NCBI GenBank assembly: GCA_900765465.1
Contig: CAAFRM010000332.1
Span: 1-25,461 of the forward strand
Length of the DNA: 25,461 nt
Source: an uncultured Prevotella sp.
Lineage (GTDB): Bacteria > Bacteroidota > Bacteroidia > Bacteroidales > Bacteroidaceae
Direction of reading: 5' to 3'
Within the stretch, counting starts at the first letter, position 1, and each line of letters opens with the position of its first letter. Below the pieces are notes generated by a model. That model did not search any database. It saw only the letters and a program-made list of their open reading frames with translations, and was not told where the DNA came from. Of the stretch, positions 1-9,300 are shown one piece after another. Made by a program: the position numbers and the translations under genes.

Positions 1-92
1 ACGAGGTTAATTAGCTATAAAGAGCAAAAGAAAAATGCCCAATTCAGTTGTTTGCTTCCCTAATTAAGTTTTCGGACGGCCTCCCCCGTTTT

Positions 93-124
93 TTTGGAAG
101 CTATCGGATTTTTTGCTACCTTTG
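93..124 (+). promoter_or_regulatory. Bacteroidota sigma-ABfr-type promoter of the fimbrial operon
   Basis: TTTG at 93-96 is followed after 20 nt by TACCTTTG at 117-124, an exact match to the Bacteroidota consensus (TTTG, 19-21 nt, TAnnTTTG). Transcription would begin near 131, leaving a leader of about 140 nt before the first start codon at 275. Bases 1-92 show no convincing gene end or other feature. Confidence 0.75.
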
Positions 125-158
125 CCTATGAATAAATGAAAGTTATACTAACTTGAAT

Positions 159-241
159 GGTATATTCTGAGCAAAATCAGGTATATCCGACATAAAATAT
201 GGTATACCCGCACAAAATACGGTATATCTAAGAACAACAAA
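159..241 (+). repeat. Four phased 20-21 bp direct repeats in the operon leader
   Basis: Units begin at 159, 180, 201 and 221, each with GGTATA followed by Y and then an A-rich half (AAAATAY in the middle units). The pattern is roughly GGTATAYCCGACAAAATAY. Spacing of 21, 21 and 20 bp is two helical turns, so all units face the same side of the DNA. The third unit contains the palindrome GGTATACC. They lie downstream of the predicted start of transcription and upstream of the first gene, which suits a regulator-binding array or a leader RNA element. The function is inferred only from periodicity and position. Confidence 0.7.
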
Positions 242-274
242 GAAGATTAAGAACAATTTAAAGAATACCGATTC

Positions 275-1816
275 ATGATAAGAAGTAAAGAACTGCGCAT
301 GCTGCTTCTCTTGCTTTCTACTCTTACGATGACTTCAGCACAGGCACAAGACTGGCGATTGAAGACAAACCTGGCATACTGGGCTACAACAACACCCAAT
401 ATCGCTGCAGAAACCAGACTATCTAACCGATTGTCGATGGATCTATCATTAGGATGGAACACATTTACGTATAGTGGAAACAAAAAACTGAAGCACATTG
501 CGATACAACCGGAAATCAGATACTGGCTCAGATGCCCCTACATCGGACATTTCATAGGAGCCAACCTACTCTACTCGCATTACAATGCAGGTGGCGTACA
601 CTTCCCCTTCGGCTTTTTTCCAGAGCTAAAAAAGCATCGGTTGCAAGGCAACTTGGGTGCCGTAGGACTGGTGTATGGTTACGACTGGTCGCTCGGCAAG
701 AGCAACAGATGGAACCTGGAAACGGCACTGGGACTGGGAGTGGGATTCACTCGCTATACCAAATACAACTGTTATGGAAAATGCGGTACGGCTATCGAGA
801 AAAAAAACAAGACTTTCGTGATGCCTACCAAGTTGGCTGTTTCGCTGGTTTACAACATCGGTCCTACCGACCGCATGGACAACTGCCGACAGAAGGAGCC
901 ACAGGAGATCATCCTTCCGGAAGATAGCTGTACGCTCAACGAAATCCAGTTTATCCCAGCCCTTTCGTTCGTCAAGGACAACACGGGCAAGGCGGGAGAA
1001 TTACAGAAGAATAACCCTGTGCTTCAAGATATTAAGAACTATCGTCCTTACACCAAGGATTTGGTTTTGAGCCAGGAAGAAGGAGCACTCTATATCTTCT
1101 TCCCGAAGTCGAAGGCTGAGATTACGAAGGAATTCCGCAATAATAACAAGGTGCTCGACCAGATTGTCGACATCACCAAAGCCATCATGAAGGATACCAC
1201 TTCTTCGGTGAAGATTATCCAGATAGTGGGTCTCGCATCCATCGACGGTTCCGTAAAATTTAATGAACAGTTGGCAGATAAGCGAGCAGAGGCATTGAAG
1301 GATTATATCCAGCAGCGCACCTTGCTCCCCGATTCGCTCTTCGAGTGCAACAACGGCGGAGAGGCTTGGGCTGAACTTCGCTATAGCATCAAGGAGAGCA
1401 ATCTGAAATGCCGGGACGAACTGCTGAGGATTATCGACAGCGAGCCTGATGCCGACCGCAGGGAGCGTCGCATCAAGAGTATCGACCAAGGCAGGGCATG
1501 GGCAGAACTTCGTGATAAGATTCTGGGCAACCAGCGCAATTCCGGTTTCCTCCGCATCTACTACGATTACGTACCTGACGAGGCGGCGACCACCATCAAC
1601 CTAGCCACCCAGTTGCTCAGGTCGGAGCGTTACCAGGAGGCGTTGAAGGAGTTGCAGAAGGTAAAAGCCGACAAGCGAGCCGCCAATGCTCTCGGCATAG
1701 CCTACTACATGACGGGCAACCGAGAAGCCGCCCACCGTTACTGGCAGCAGGCGATGGAGACTGGCGATGAGGAGGCGAAGAAGAACCTCATGCAATATGA
1801 TAGAATTTTTAATTAA
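275..1816 (+). CDS. DUF3575-like outer-membrane protein with OmpA-like and TPR-like C-terminus, fimbria locus
   Basis: This 513-residue protein starts with a signal peptide (about residues 1-24, cut after AQA). Residues about 25-200 look like the DUF3575 beta-barrel family that accompanies fimbrillin genes in Bacteroidota: a [16 protein letters not shown] opening, then alternating aromatic strands. The middle (about 275-350) resembles an OmpA-type peptidoglycan-binding domain, with a VGLASIDGS loop and [12 protein letters not shown] helix. The tail (about 450-513) is helical and TPR-like ([19 protein letters not shown]). The motif AWAELR occurs twice, near residues 364 and 409, on either side of a charged helix. 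It is the first gene after the promoter, 36 bp before the major fimbrillin. A role in assembling or anchoring fimbriae at the outer membrane is inferred from context; the family has no assigned activity that I know of. A second in-frame ATG at 299 would shorten the signal peptide; I kept 275 because it adds the basic n-region. Confidence 0.75.
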   Translation: MIRSKELRMLLLLLSTLTMTSAQAQDWRLKTNLAYWATTTPNIAAETRLSNRLSMDLSLGWNTFTYSGNKKLKHIAIQPEIRYWLRCPYIGHFIGANLLYSHYNAGGVHFPFGFFPELKKHRLQGNLGAVGLVYGYDWSLGKSNRWNLETALGLGVGFTRYTKYNCYGKCGTAIEKKNKTFVMPTKLAVSLVYNIGPTDRMDNCRQKEPQEIILPEDSCTLNEIQFIPALSFVKDNTGKAGELQKNNPVLQDIKNYRPYTKDLVLSQEEGALYIFFPKSKAEITKEFRNNNKVLDQIVDITKAIMKDTTSSVKIIQIVGLASIDGSVKFNEQLADKRAEALKDYIQQRTLLPDSLFECNNGGEAWAELRYSIKESNLKCRDELLRIIDSEPDADRRERRIKSIDQGRAWAELRDKILGNQRNSGFLRIYYDYVPDEAATTINLATQLLRSERYQEALKELQKVKADKRAANALGIAYYMTGNREAAHRYWQQAMETGDEEAKKNLMQYDRIFN

Positions 1817-1852
1817 CAAGATTATTTACATACTAAAAATCTGACTAAAGTT

Positions 1853-3742
1853 ATGAAAAGATTTCAATTATTCAGCTTGGCAAGTGCAATGCTACTTGCA
1901 AGCGTAGCAGGTTTCACTTCCTGCTCATCAGATTCAGAAAATCCTCTGGACGGAGGATCAGGCGTGGCAGGACAGGTGGTGAAGACACAGTTCTACCTGA
2001 ACATTCCGTATGCCGGAAATGATGAGGGCGGAAATGCCAGAGTTTCAACGAGAATGACAGAGCATTATACCCAAAACGACAAAAGCTTTTTGGGATTGGA
2101 CAATATGGAAATGTTTTCTTTCACTGGTACACCTGGTACGAGTGAAGGAGAGATGTCTACATCTACCGAATCTCTTAATCTTGGAACTAGCGGAAATGCA
2201 TCAAGTGAAAAAGAGGACCTCAGCGGAGTAAATGTAACATCTTGGCGTAGTGTTTATCGTGATATTGCTATTCCTGTCGGAACAAAGAATATTATTCTGT
2301 ATGCTAAAGCTCCAAGAAAATTATATACAGTAACATGGCAGAGTATCGACAGAGACAATTTCCAAGCTGGATATTTATCAAATCCATATGGAAATGCTAC
2401 AGGTGCGACGGCATTGTCAAACCTCAATTTCAATTTGGAAACTATTTATAAGAATCCGAATTTTGCAGAAGATGGCAAAGATATTTTGACAGCACTGAAC
2501 ACTATTGCAGGTACTTCCATAGAGGTAGGAACTGAAGGCAACAAAAAGGCCATCAAATGGTCTGAAATTAAGAAGGAGTCCCCATCTGATTTCGGCACTG
2601 AGAATGAGCGCGAGGCATTAGCTTCTCGCTACACGAAATTTATAAGCTTGACTGCGGGTTCTGCCACTTCAGTAAAAGAACTCATTACTGACTTAAAAAA
2701 CGTTATCGGTGGTAAGAATGAGTCTACGGAGAACGAGTTGGCAAAAAAAATCGTCGAGAACTGTAATACCGCCCTGAACACCACCCTCACAAGAGTAACA
2801 TTCCCAGAAGACAAGGACTTACCTGATGGCGTAGCAAAAGTAAAGTGGGAGAATGGGCAATTTGCTTTTGTCGAGGCAAATAGTGTAGGCATTGGTACTG
2901 CAAATACAAGCAACAACATTGATTATACCAAAATCACATACCCTGCAGAGTTGGCATATTTTGTAAGTTCTCGAGTAAAGACATCCCAAGATGAAATTAC
3001 AGCTATTAAAGACTTACCTTCTTATGATCAATGGCTTAAAGAAGACACATGGGCTTCAGGCTACAAAGATGTAGTAGAGAACAGAACTCGTTTCGTTGCA
3101 TTACAAAAGCCACTTCAATATGGTGTTGCGTGCTTGAAATCAACTATAAAATGCAATAGTAACTCATTAGTAGATAATGCACATGATGGCAATTTTGGAT
3201 ATGACAATAACAACACTATATCTGTACCAAATAGAGGCTTCAAGGTTACTGGCATTTTAGTTGGTGGACAGCCAGAAGGTGTAGCTTGGAATTTCGAACC
3301 CAATACTACCAGCACTAGTGATTTCAAATATACGATTTACGATAAGGACGTGAAAAATGTTTTTGCGGCAAATTCTACAGAATCACAGCCGAACTATACA
3401 TTGGTATTGGACAACAAGGATGCAACTGCCAACAAGCAAAGCAACGTATTCGTAACCGTAGAATTAGAAAATAATTCAGGTGAAGCTTTCTATGGTGCAG
3501 AAGGCATAATTCCTGCAAACACCAAATTCTATTTGGTAGGTGAATTGAAGCTCAGTGGAAACACTACAGAAGCTGTTGACCATGTATTCGTCAAGGATCA
3601 TACTACAGTTGCCAACTTCACCATCAAAGATTTGAAGAAGGCATACAACCATATCCCTGACCTGCGTACATCAAAGATCAACGTAGGTCTTGCAGTAGAT
3701 CTTACATGGCAGAAAGGTATTACATTCGATGTAGAACTTTAA
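1853..3742 (+). CDS. Mfa1-like major fimbrillin (lipoprotein precursor)
   Basis: The 629-residue precursor has a lipoprotein signal peptide ending FTSC with the lipidated cysteine at residue 24. After an acidic linker comes a first strand (VVKTQFYLNIP, about 43-52) and then an arginine-rich loop (residues 63-67), where Mfa1-type pilins are cut by an arginine-specific protease so that the donor strand of the next subunit can enter. The C-terminus (VGLAVDLTWQKGITFDVEL) is typical of Mfa1/FimA family subunits, which end in strands used for polymerisation. Length is close to P. gingivalis Mfa1 (563 residues). It sits between the DUF3575-like gene and an Mfa2-like gene, the usual shaft-then-anchor order. 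Its own arginine protease is not in this window, so maturation by Rgp-like cleavage is inference. The interior (about 100-560) is divergent, as expected for an exposed pilin shaft. It is probably the main structural subunit. Confidence 0.8.
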   Translation: MKRFQLFSLASAMLLASVAGFTSCSSDSENPLDGGSGVAGQVVKTQFYLNIPYAGNDEGGNARVSTRMTEHYTQNDKSFLGLDNMEMFSFTGTPGTSEGEMSTSTESLNLGTSGNASSEKEDLSGVNVTSWRSVYRDIAIPVGTKNIILYAKAPRKLYTVTWQSIDRDNFQAGYLSNPYGNATGATALSNLNFNLETIYKNPNFAEDGKDILTALNTIAGTSIEVGTEGNKKAIKWSEIKKESPSDFGTENEREALASRYTKFISLTAGSATSVKELITDLKNVIGGKNESTENELAKKIVENCNTALNTTLTRVTFPEDKDLPDGVAKVKWENGQFAFVEANSVGIGTANTSNNIDYTKITYPAELAYFVSSRVKTSQDEITAIKDLPSYDQWLKEDTWASGYKDVVENRTRFVALQKPLQYGVACLKSTIKCNSNSLVDNAHDGNFGYDNNNTISVPNRGFKVTGILVGGQPEGVAWNFEPNTTSTSDFKYTIYDKDVKNVFAANSTESQPNYTLVLDNKDATANKQSNVFVTVELENNSGEAFYGAEGIIPANTKFYLVGELKLSGNTTEAVDHVFVKDHTTVANFTIKDLKKAYNHIPDLRTSKINVGLAVDLTWQKGITFDVEL

Positions 3743-3769
3743 GCCAGATAGAATAAAACGATAGCTTAT

Positions 3770-3800
3770 CCCCCACACGTTCCAAAAGGGCGTGCGGGGG
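3770..3800 (+). terminator. Hairpin after the major fimbrillin (partial terminator candidate)
   Basis: CCCCCACACG (3770-3779) and CGTGCGGGGG (3791-3800) form a 10-bp stem with one A-C mismatch around an 11-nt loop, 28 bp after the fimbrillin stop. Only a weak T-run (CTTTCT) follows, so it may attenuate rather than stop transcription, or protect the upstream mRNA from 3' decay. Either would make the shaft protein more abundant than the downstream minor subunits. Confidence 0.5.
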
Positions 3801-3819
3801 AACTTTCTAGAAACACAAA

Positions 3820-4034
3820 TGGGGCTTGGCAGGCAAGTTAGCTGCCATACCTAGGCTCTTTGCGAAATGTACGGAATTTCACTCCGCTCTCGCCTACACT
3901 TGCCTTCGCAAACGGGCTTTCGAAATCAGCGTATCGCAGCATACGCAGAAATCTCGGAAACTATTGCACGCTACACTCACATAACAACCTTATACACAGC
4001 TATTTGCTGAACTTCCGTGTAGTGTGCAATAGAA
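3820..4034 (+). other. Structured intergenic segment with nested inverted repeats
   Basis: The 355-bp gap between the major fimbrillin and the Mfa2-like gene carries several inverted repeats besides the terminator-like hairpin. They are TGGCAG/CTGCCA (3827-3832/3842-3847), TTTGCGAA/TTCGCAAA (3859-3866/3905-3912), GCGTAT/ATACGC (3929-3934/3941-3946), and a 16-bp pair, CTATTGCACGCTACAC (3961-3976) with GTGTAGTGTGCAATAG (4017-4032), which pairs fully in RNA with one G-U. A 62-codon open frame at 3860-4048 passes through these stems and has no good start signal or recognisable domain, so I do not call it a gene. The segment could be an mRNA processing element, a small RNA or a dispersed palindromic repeat. 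Confidence 0.55.
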
Positions 4035-4097
4035 AACGCAAATTATAATAATATTTGTAGAGGAAGATTGTCGAACATTAAGAATGCAAAAAGTACA

Positions 4098-5072
4098 ATG
4101 AAAAAACTATATAACACTTTACTGGCATCCGTGATGACCATCAGCCTCATCACCAGTTTATCTTCATGCATTGATGAAGATATGAGCGACTGCGGCAAAG
4201 ACTATAAGATACAATATAATCTGCAACTCAATACGCAGATCAACACCGTGATTGACGTGGATCTGAACCTCATCGAAGAACAGGAGATTGCAACCCGGCT
4301 GAAACAGGCACTCAGTAAGGTATTCACCGACCATGCCCACGACAACGACCTCTCCTTCTTCGTAGGCGAAGAACTCTCCCACCACGAGGCAAACAAGATG
4401 GGTGCCAACTCGGTATCCTACACCATCTATCTGCCACGCAACAACTATCAGAACCTCTCTCTCGCCAATACCGGAAGCGCCGACAATGTAAAAATCATCA
4501 ACGCAAACTCCTGTAGATCACTCGCTTTGCGGCAAGAGGCAAAAGATACCATCAACAGTCACAACATCGGACTGTTCACTTCACGACTCACCATCGACGA
4601 GAACGATTTCGAACACGACCTGCAAACCACGCTCTATATGGCAAACAGCGCAGCTGTGGTGGTTGTCGACCAAAGCAAGGTACAGCCCACCGAACTCTGG
4701 GGATTTGTAGAAGGCATGGCAACCCAATTCCAGGTGAACGACAGCACCTATTCTTCCAGCCTCAACACGATGGTCAGGGCAAAGAGAATCAACCAGGATT
4801 TCATCACCAACTCCATCCCAACCCACGATGCCCTCTACACAGTCTGTTTCCCGAGCATCAAACCGGAATGGCGCTACCACGTCATCGCCAAGGTGAACGA
4901 CAAATACACCGAAACCATCTTCACCATGAACGAACCGCTGAAAGCCGGCAAGCTTAAGATTATCAAGACCCGACTGAAGGAAGACGGTTCGCTCTCTACC
5001 AGTAACACCGCCGTAGGCGTAAGCGTAAAACTCGACTGGAAACCAGGCGGAAGCCACGATGTAGAGATTTAA
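4098..5072 (+). CDS. FimB/Mfa2 family fimbrial anchor lipoprotein
   Basis: This protein has 324 residues from ATG 4098. The reading frame is open back to TTG 4068, but starting at 4098 gives a compact signal peptide, MKKLYNTLLASV..., with lipobox LSSC and cysteine 24. The acidic stretch after it (IDEDMSDC) followed by a strand (YKIQYNL) is typical of the FimB/Mfa2 family. Repeating beta-sandwich strands run to a C-terminal VGVSVKLDWKPGGSHDVEI, which parallels the ending of the preceding fimbrillin. In P. gingivalis, Mfa2 and FimB anchor the pilus to the outer membrane and limit its length. The position directly after the major pilin supports the same role here. No conserved arginine cleavage loop stands out near the N-terminus, as expected for an anchor that is not trimmed. 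It is confidently a fimbrial subunit; the anchor role is inferred. Confidence 0.8.
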   Translation: MKKLYNTLLASVMTISLITSLSSCIDEDMSDCGKDYKIQYNLQLNTQINTVIDVDLNLIEEQEIATRLKQALSKVFTDHAHDNDLSFFVGEELSHHEANKMGANSVSYTIYLPRNNYQNLSLANTGSADNVKIINANSCRSLALRQEAKDTINSHNIGLFTSRLTIDENDFEHDLQTTLYMANSAAVVVVDQSKVQPTELWGFVEGMATQFQVNDSTYSSSLNTMVRAKRINQDFITNSIPTHDALYTVCFPSIKPEWRYHVIAKVNDKYTETIFTMNEPLKAGKLKIIKTRLKEDGSLSTSNTAVGVSVKLDWKPGGSHDVEI

Positions 5073-5076
5073 TTAA

Positions 5077-5104
5077 GTGAAGAGTGAAGAACGAAGAGTG
5101 AAGA
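5077..5104 (+). repeat. Four tandem heptamers (GTGAAGA-type)
   Basis: GTGAAGA, GTGAAGA, ACGAAGA and GTGAAGA lie head to tail immediately after the Mfa2-like gene's stop and 27 bp before the next start codon. The purine-rich run resembles slippage-prone short tandem repeats. It is not in frame with either gene, so copy changes would alter spacing rather than coding. Confidence 0.8.
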
Positions 5105-5130
5105 ATTCAACGGCTATAAAGATTTGATAC

Positions 5131-6294
5131 ATGAATCATATTACGAAATACTTATTTGCGATAATATCGCTTATCATGCTGGCAGGATGCAGCGGAAGCG
5201 AGCAGAGCGAGGAGAGACCAAAGGACACGCTGGCTCCCATCTCGCTCACCCTCTCCGTGCCTAACGACAAGTCAAGCACCCGCGTCGGAGACCCGGGAGA
5301 AGACGCCCACGACGAAGTGGATTGGGACCAGCTCACCATCATCATCGCCTATACGGAAAAGACAAAGGGAAAAGATATCTATGACGGTTCAGCCAACATG
5401 ATGGTGTATTACGATACCTTTACAAAGGAAGAATTTGACCGTCGTACGCCGGTGAGTCATTACACCTCCACCCTATCTCCAGCCGATGCCAATGGCTATC
5501 ACGACTACACCATCTATCTGCCACTAGGCACCTGCTGCGTTTATGGTGTAACCTATAGCGGCGGCAAAGGTTTGGACCTGGAAAAAGCCTTAAGCGAGAT
5601 AGCAAAGGACGGAAAAGACCACAACACAGACATCTATAACTTGCAGATTTCCAACGATTACGCATATAATAAAATCAGCAATTTGATGGATATAGCCAAA
5701 TTCATCAGCGTAGCCACCGGTTATGCTACAGAAGTGGATGTTGCCAACAACACGTTGACCAGCAACCGACTGATTCCCGTGGAATTCAACTCTAACACCA
5801 CCAGCAGCACCAAGCGATATTGGCGCATGGTACTGGGCAGACTTGCCACCAAACTCGACATCCAATGGGATGCTAAGGGAGCTTACGAGAATGACGACGA
5901 GGGAAATCCGAAGTTCACCGATGTGAAAGTAGAAAGCTTTACTTATCATGGAGCAGGATACGGACGGCTCTTCCCTACCCTTTATGCCACTTCTGGCATA
6001 ACCCCAAAAACATCTGTAGACGGACAGAAAACCTTCATCAACACCTCGGAAATCAGCAAGCGTAACGGAAGAGTTTATCATTACACTTTTCCCGACGGCT
6101 ATATGAAGCCCCGCATCACCTTCGATGTATTGACGAAAAAAGATGGCGCAACAGAGGAAAAATCCGACAAAGTAACTTTCGACTTCAAGAACCGGACAGA
6201 AAGTTTCAATCCTGCCCAATGGTACAAGATCAACGTAACCATCAAGGGAGCCAAAATCGGTAATGCGAGCAACATCATCATCGACAAATTCTAA
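5131..6294 (+). CDS. Fimbrillin-like minor subunit lipoprotein
   Basis: The 387-residue precursor has a signal peptide with lipobox LAGC (cysteine 20) and a polar linker. A strand (ISLTLSVP) is followed by an arginine-containing loop (STRVGDPGED, about residues 49-58), resembling the trimming site of FimA/Mfa1-type pilins. The body has the alternating strand pattern of fimbrillins, and the C-terminus (AQWYKINVTIKGAKIGNASNIIIDKF) fits a final pilin strand region. It lies 58 bp after the Mfa2-like gene and 21 bp before the giant gene, so it is very likely cotranscribed. By position it corresponds to the accessory subunits (Mfa3/Mfa4 or FimC/FimD type), which join the shaft to the tip. I cannot place it in a specific family, and sequence similarity to Mfa3 is not claimed. 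The predicted role is an accessory or adaptor subunit linking the shaft to the giant protein. Confidence 0.65.
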   Translation: MNHITKYLFAIISLIMLAGCSGSEQSEERPKDTLAPISLTLSVPNDKSSTRVGDPGEDAHDEVDWDQLTIIIAYTEKTKGKDIYDGSANMMVYYDTFTKEEFDRRTPVSHYTSTLSPADANGYHDYTIYLPLGTCCVYGVTYSGGKGLDLEKALSEIAKDGKDHNTDIYNLQISNDYAYNKISNLMDIAKFISVATGYATEVDVANNTLTSNRLIPVEFNSNTTSSTKRYWRMVLGRLATKLDIQWDAKGAYENDDEGNPKFTDVKVESFTYHGAGYGRLFPTLYATSGITPKTSVDGQKTFINTSEISKRNGRVYHYTFPDGYMKPRITFDVLTKKDGATEEKSDKVTFDFKNRTESFNPAQWYKINVTIKGAKIGNASNIIIDKF

Positions 6295-6315
6295 CATAAT
6301 AAGAGAATATTCATC

Positions 6316-9300
6316 ATGAGAAAACTCTATCCAACATACTGCAGACTTATCGCGACCCTCCTGTTGCTGGGTTGCTCCATCGCCTTGTCAGCACAAGGCA
6401 AGACCTATCATGTGAAAGCAGATTCCGAGATAACGACCTCCAGCAACGACGGCTTATCATGGGAGAATGCTATCACCCTGACAGAAGCGCTGAGCCAAGC
6501 CAAGGCTGGCGATGAAATCTGGGTGAAAGGCTATGAGGACATTACCGGTCACATCTACAAGGCACCGAAGGGAGGCTTCGTTCTCCCTTCGGGCGTTGCC
6601 ATGTATGGAGGTTTTGCAGGAGACGAAACCATCAAGAACGATCTCCCTACGGGCAGACATAAATATCAGATGAAGTATCAGACAGCTCTGGTGGGCGACA
6701 TCGACACCAACGACAAGGCGAGCCAGCAGCTGATTATCTATCCAGAGAACACCACCCGCACCGACAATGCCACCCATGTGCTGACCCTCCAGATGGGCGT
6801 AACACAGGACAACACCAACGACGGCAACAAGCCAACCATTGTTTCCGGTTTCCTCATCGCAGCAGGTAATGCCAGTGGAGAGAACACCTCTGCAAATGGC
6901 AGAGGCGGCGGCATCTACGTGGTAAACAACAGCAACGACAACAATGCCGGCAGCCGTTACTTCCGTATTTCGCAATGTAACTTTGCGAACAACTACGGCA
7001 TGCGCGGCGGTGCCATCTATGTAGATAAGTCCTGTACCAACCAGCAGTCAGCCATCAGCTACTGCAGCTTTTTTAATAATGTGGCAGGCAAGCGAGGCAC
7101 CAGCGAAAACGAAGGTGGCGGTATGTGGATAGACGGAACAGCCACCGTCTACAACTGCAACATCAACAACAACACAAACGGCGGTATCCGACTTTCGAAC
7201 ACATCGAAAATCGTCAACTGTTCTGTTATTGCCAACACCGTATCAGCCGCAGACCTGACCACAGACGGGGCTTCAAACAGCAATGGCGGCGGAGCGGTTT
7301 ACAACACCGTGCTCTGGCATTCCACTGCACTCAGCAAGCAAGACAGCCGTCCTGCCTTCTATTCCTGTGCTTTCCCGGAAGTAGAAGTAAACCATACCGA
7401 TACCAATACCGACGCCAACGGGAACGTAAGGATCAGCTACGAGAACCACGGCATTGAGCCTGCCCCTTGGTTCAAGCAGAGTGCCGTAACCCAGGGATAC
7501 GACTTCTCGTTCAGCAGTAACCTGAAGCAATTATACAGCACCGCCTTCACATTCGAGGAAACCTCTGCCCTTCTAAACAAGGGAAAACTGGAATACTACA
7601 CCAACCTCGTAGTTAATGCAAACCTGGAAACAACTTCTACCGACATCATGGGCAGAACACGCTACCAGACAAGCACCATCGACATCGGAGCCTACGAGTA
7701 TGCCCGCATGAAGGCAGGACGCATCAGATACGTGAAGCCCCAGAAAGAGGGAAAGGGCGACGGATCAACATGGAATGATGCCACGGACGATATCCAGTGG
7801 GCCATCAACGATTTGGCAGAAAAGGCACCAGGCGAGAAAGGCGAAGTCTGGGTAGCAGCCGGAACCTATGTAGTAAAAGACCGCATCCTTAACGATGAAT
7901 CAGCCCCGGTATCCCTACTGATGAAGAATGGCATCAGCGTTTATGGTGCGTTTAAGGGAACCGAAAAAAGACGTTCCGAGCGCATCGAGGAATCCAAGGA
8001 TTTAAAGCCATGGGGCTGGAAACAAGAATCCATCATCAGGGGTGCGGAATTCAAGGGAAGCGACGATGCCAACTGGAATAATAATGACGAAGCCTGGAAC
8101 ATACAGAACAGCGGTTCCTACCATGTGGTATGGTTTGCTCCCCTGCCTGGAGGAAATGCCTTTACCGACGAAGTATATCTTGAAGGCTTCACCATTGAGG
8201 GAGGTAAATTTCACGATACGAACAAAGCCGAATACGCCCCAGACTGTGGTGCAGGCGTTTATATCAACGACCCATCAGCCCGAATGCGTTACTGTACCGT
8301 GAGATTCTGCAACCCGGGCATGAAAGAAAGCGGAACCATCAAGCCTCGTGGCGGCGGCATCTACTGCAAAAACGGACAAACGGAAGGTAACCTGGTATAC
8401 AACTGCTCGGCTTACCAGGGCGGAGGCATCTATATTGACGAAGCCGGCTTCATCACCCGAAGTATGGTAACCAACTGTTCTGCCTATCAGGGAGCAGGTG
8501 TTTATCTGAATGGTGACGCTACCAACTCGGAGAAAGCCTATTATCAGATTCTTGCCACCTCGGTAATCAGTAACAATACCAGTACCCGAAATGGTGCTGT
8601 GTACCTGGATGGTCACGGACTGGTGATTAACAACACCATCGTCAACAACTATACCAACAACACCTCGGATCCTGCTGACGAGCTGTCATCCAATACGGGT
8701 GGTGTGTATATCAAGAAAAAGGGTCTTCTTGCCAACAACGTCATCTGGAACAACTCGCTGCTCCGGCACAAGTCTGGCACCAGCAACTCAGCATCCATGG
8801 CACAGATTTATGCAGCCAACCCATCAGAAGAGACCGTACAGTTTTACAACAACGCCATCTCGGATGTAAATGCAGCCAAATGGACCAGCACCTATCAGAG
8901 CGGAACCATCTCCATCAACACGTATTACTCAGGCAAGGGATTCGTGATGGGCAATGAAGCACCTTACAACACGGTGGAAGCCTTCAACGAGAAACGTGGC
9001 GTTCTTACAGACATGAAGACGGTGAACTATTATTGGGAAACATTGAAAGGTACCCGACTGCGCAACGTGGGCATCAGCTATGCCCTCCTGCCATCTTCCT
9101 ACCTGTATCAGCCAAAAATAGACCTGAGCGGAAAGGCTATCAGTTCGGTTCCATCAGCAGGAGCCTATATGGCTGACAACCAAGATCTTGTATTTGAAAA
9201 GAATGACACCAAAAAACGCCTGCGCATCTACTTTGACCGTTCACGAGAACTGGTGGACGGAACAGGAGAGTCGTGGGAAAAGAGCTATACCTCATCATCT

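Noticed and set aside
159..241. Possible short CRISPR array
   Set aside because: Period is only 20-21 bp with no distinct spacers, and no cas genes are present.
3961..4032. Invertible promoter flanked by inverted repeats, as in Bacteroides phase variation
   Set aside because: The 40-bp interior is too short, contains no consensus promoter in either orientation, and no invertase gene is visible.
3860..4048. 62-codon frame between the pilin and anchor genes
   Set aside because: It runs through several inverted repeats, lacks a ribosome site, signal or domain, and is better explained as part of a structured segment.
4068..4097. Extended TTG start for the Mfa2-like protein
   Set aside because: The extra ten residues would precede a complete lipoprotein signal peptide. 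ATG 4098 gives the expected start.
5590..6297. 235-codon minus-strand frame
   Set aside because: It is antisense to the minor fimbrillin gene and has no recognisable features; the plus-strand lipoprotein is far better supported.
6316..6400. Giant protein as a lipoprotein through LLGC at residue 17-20
   Set aside because: A standard signal peptidase I site (ALSA, residue 26) follows and fits better with a T9SS-like tail, though this is not excluded.
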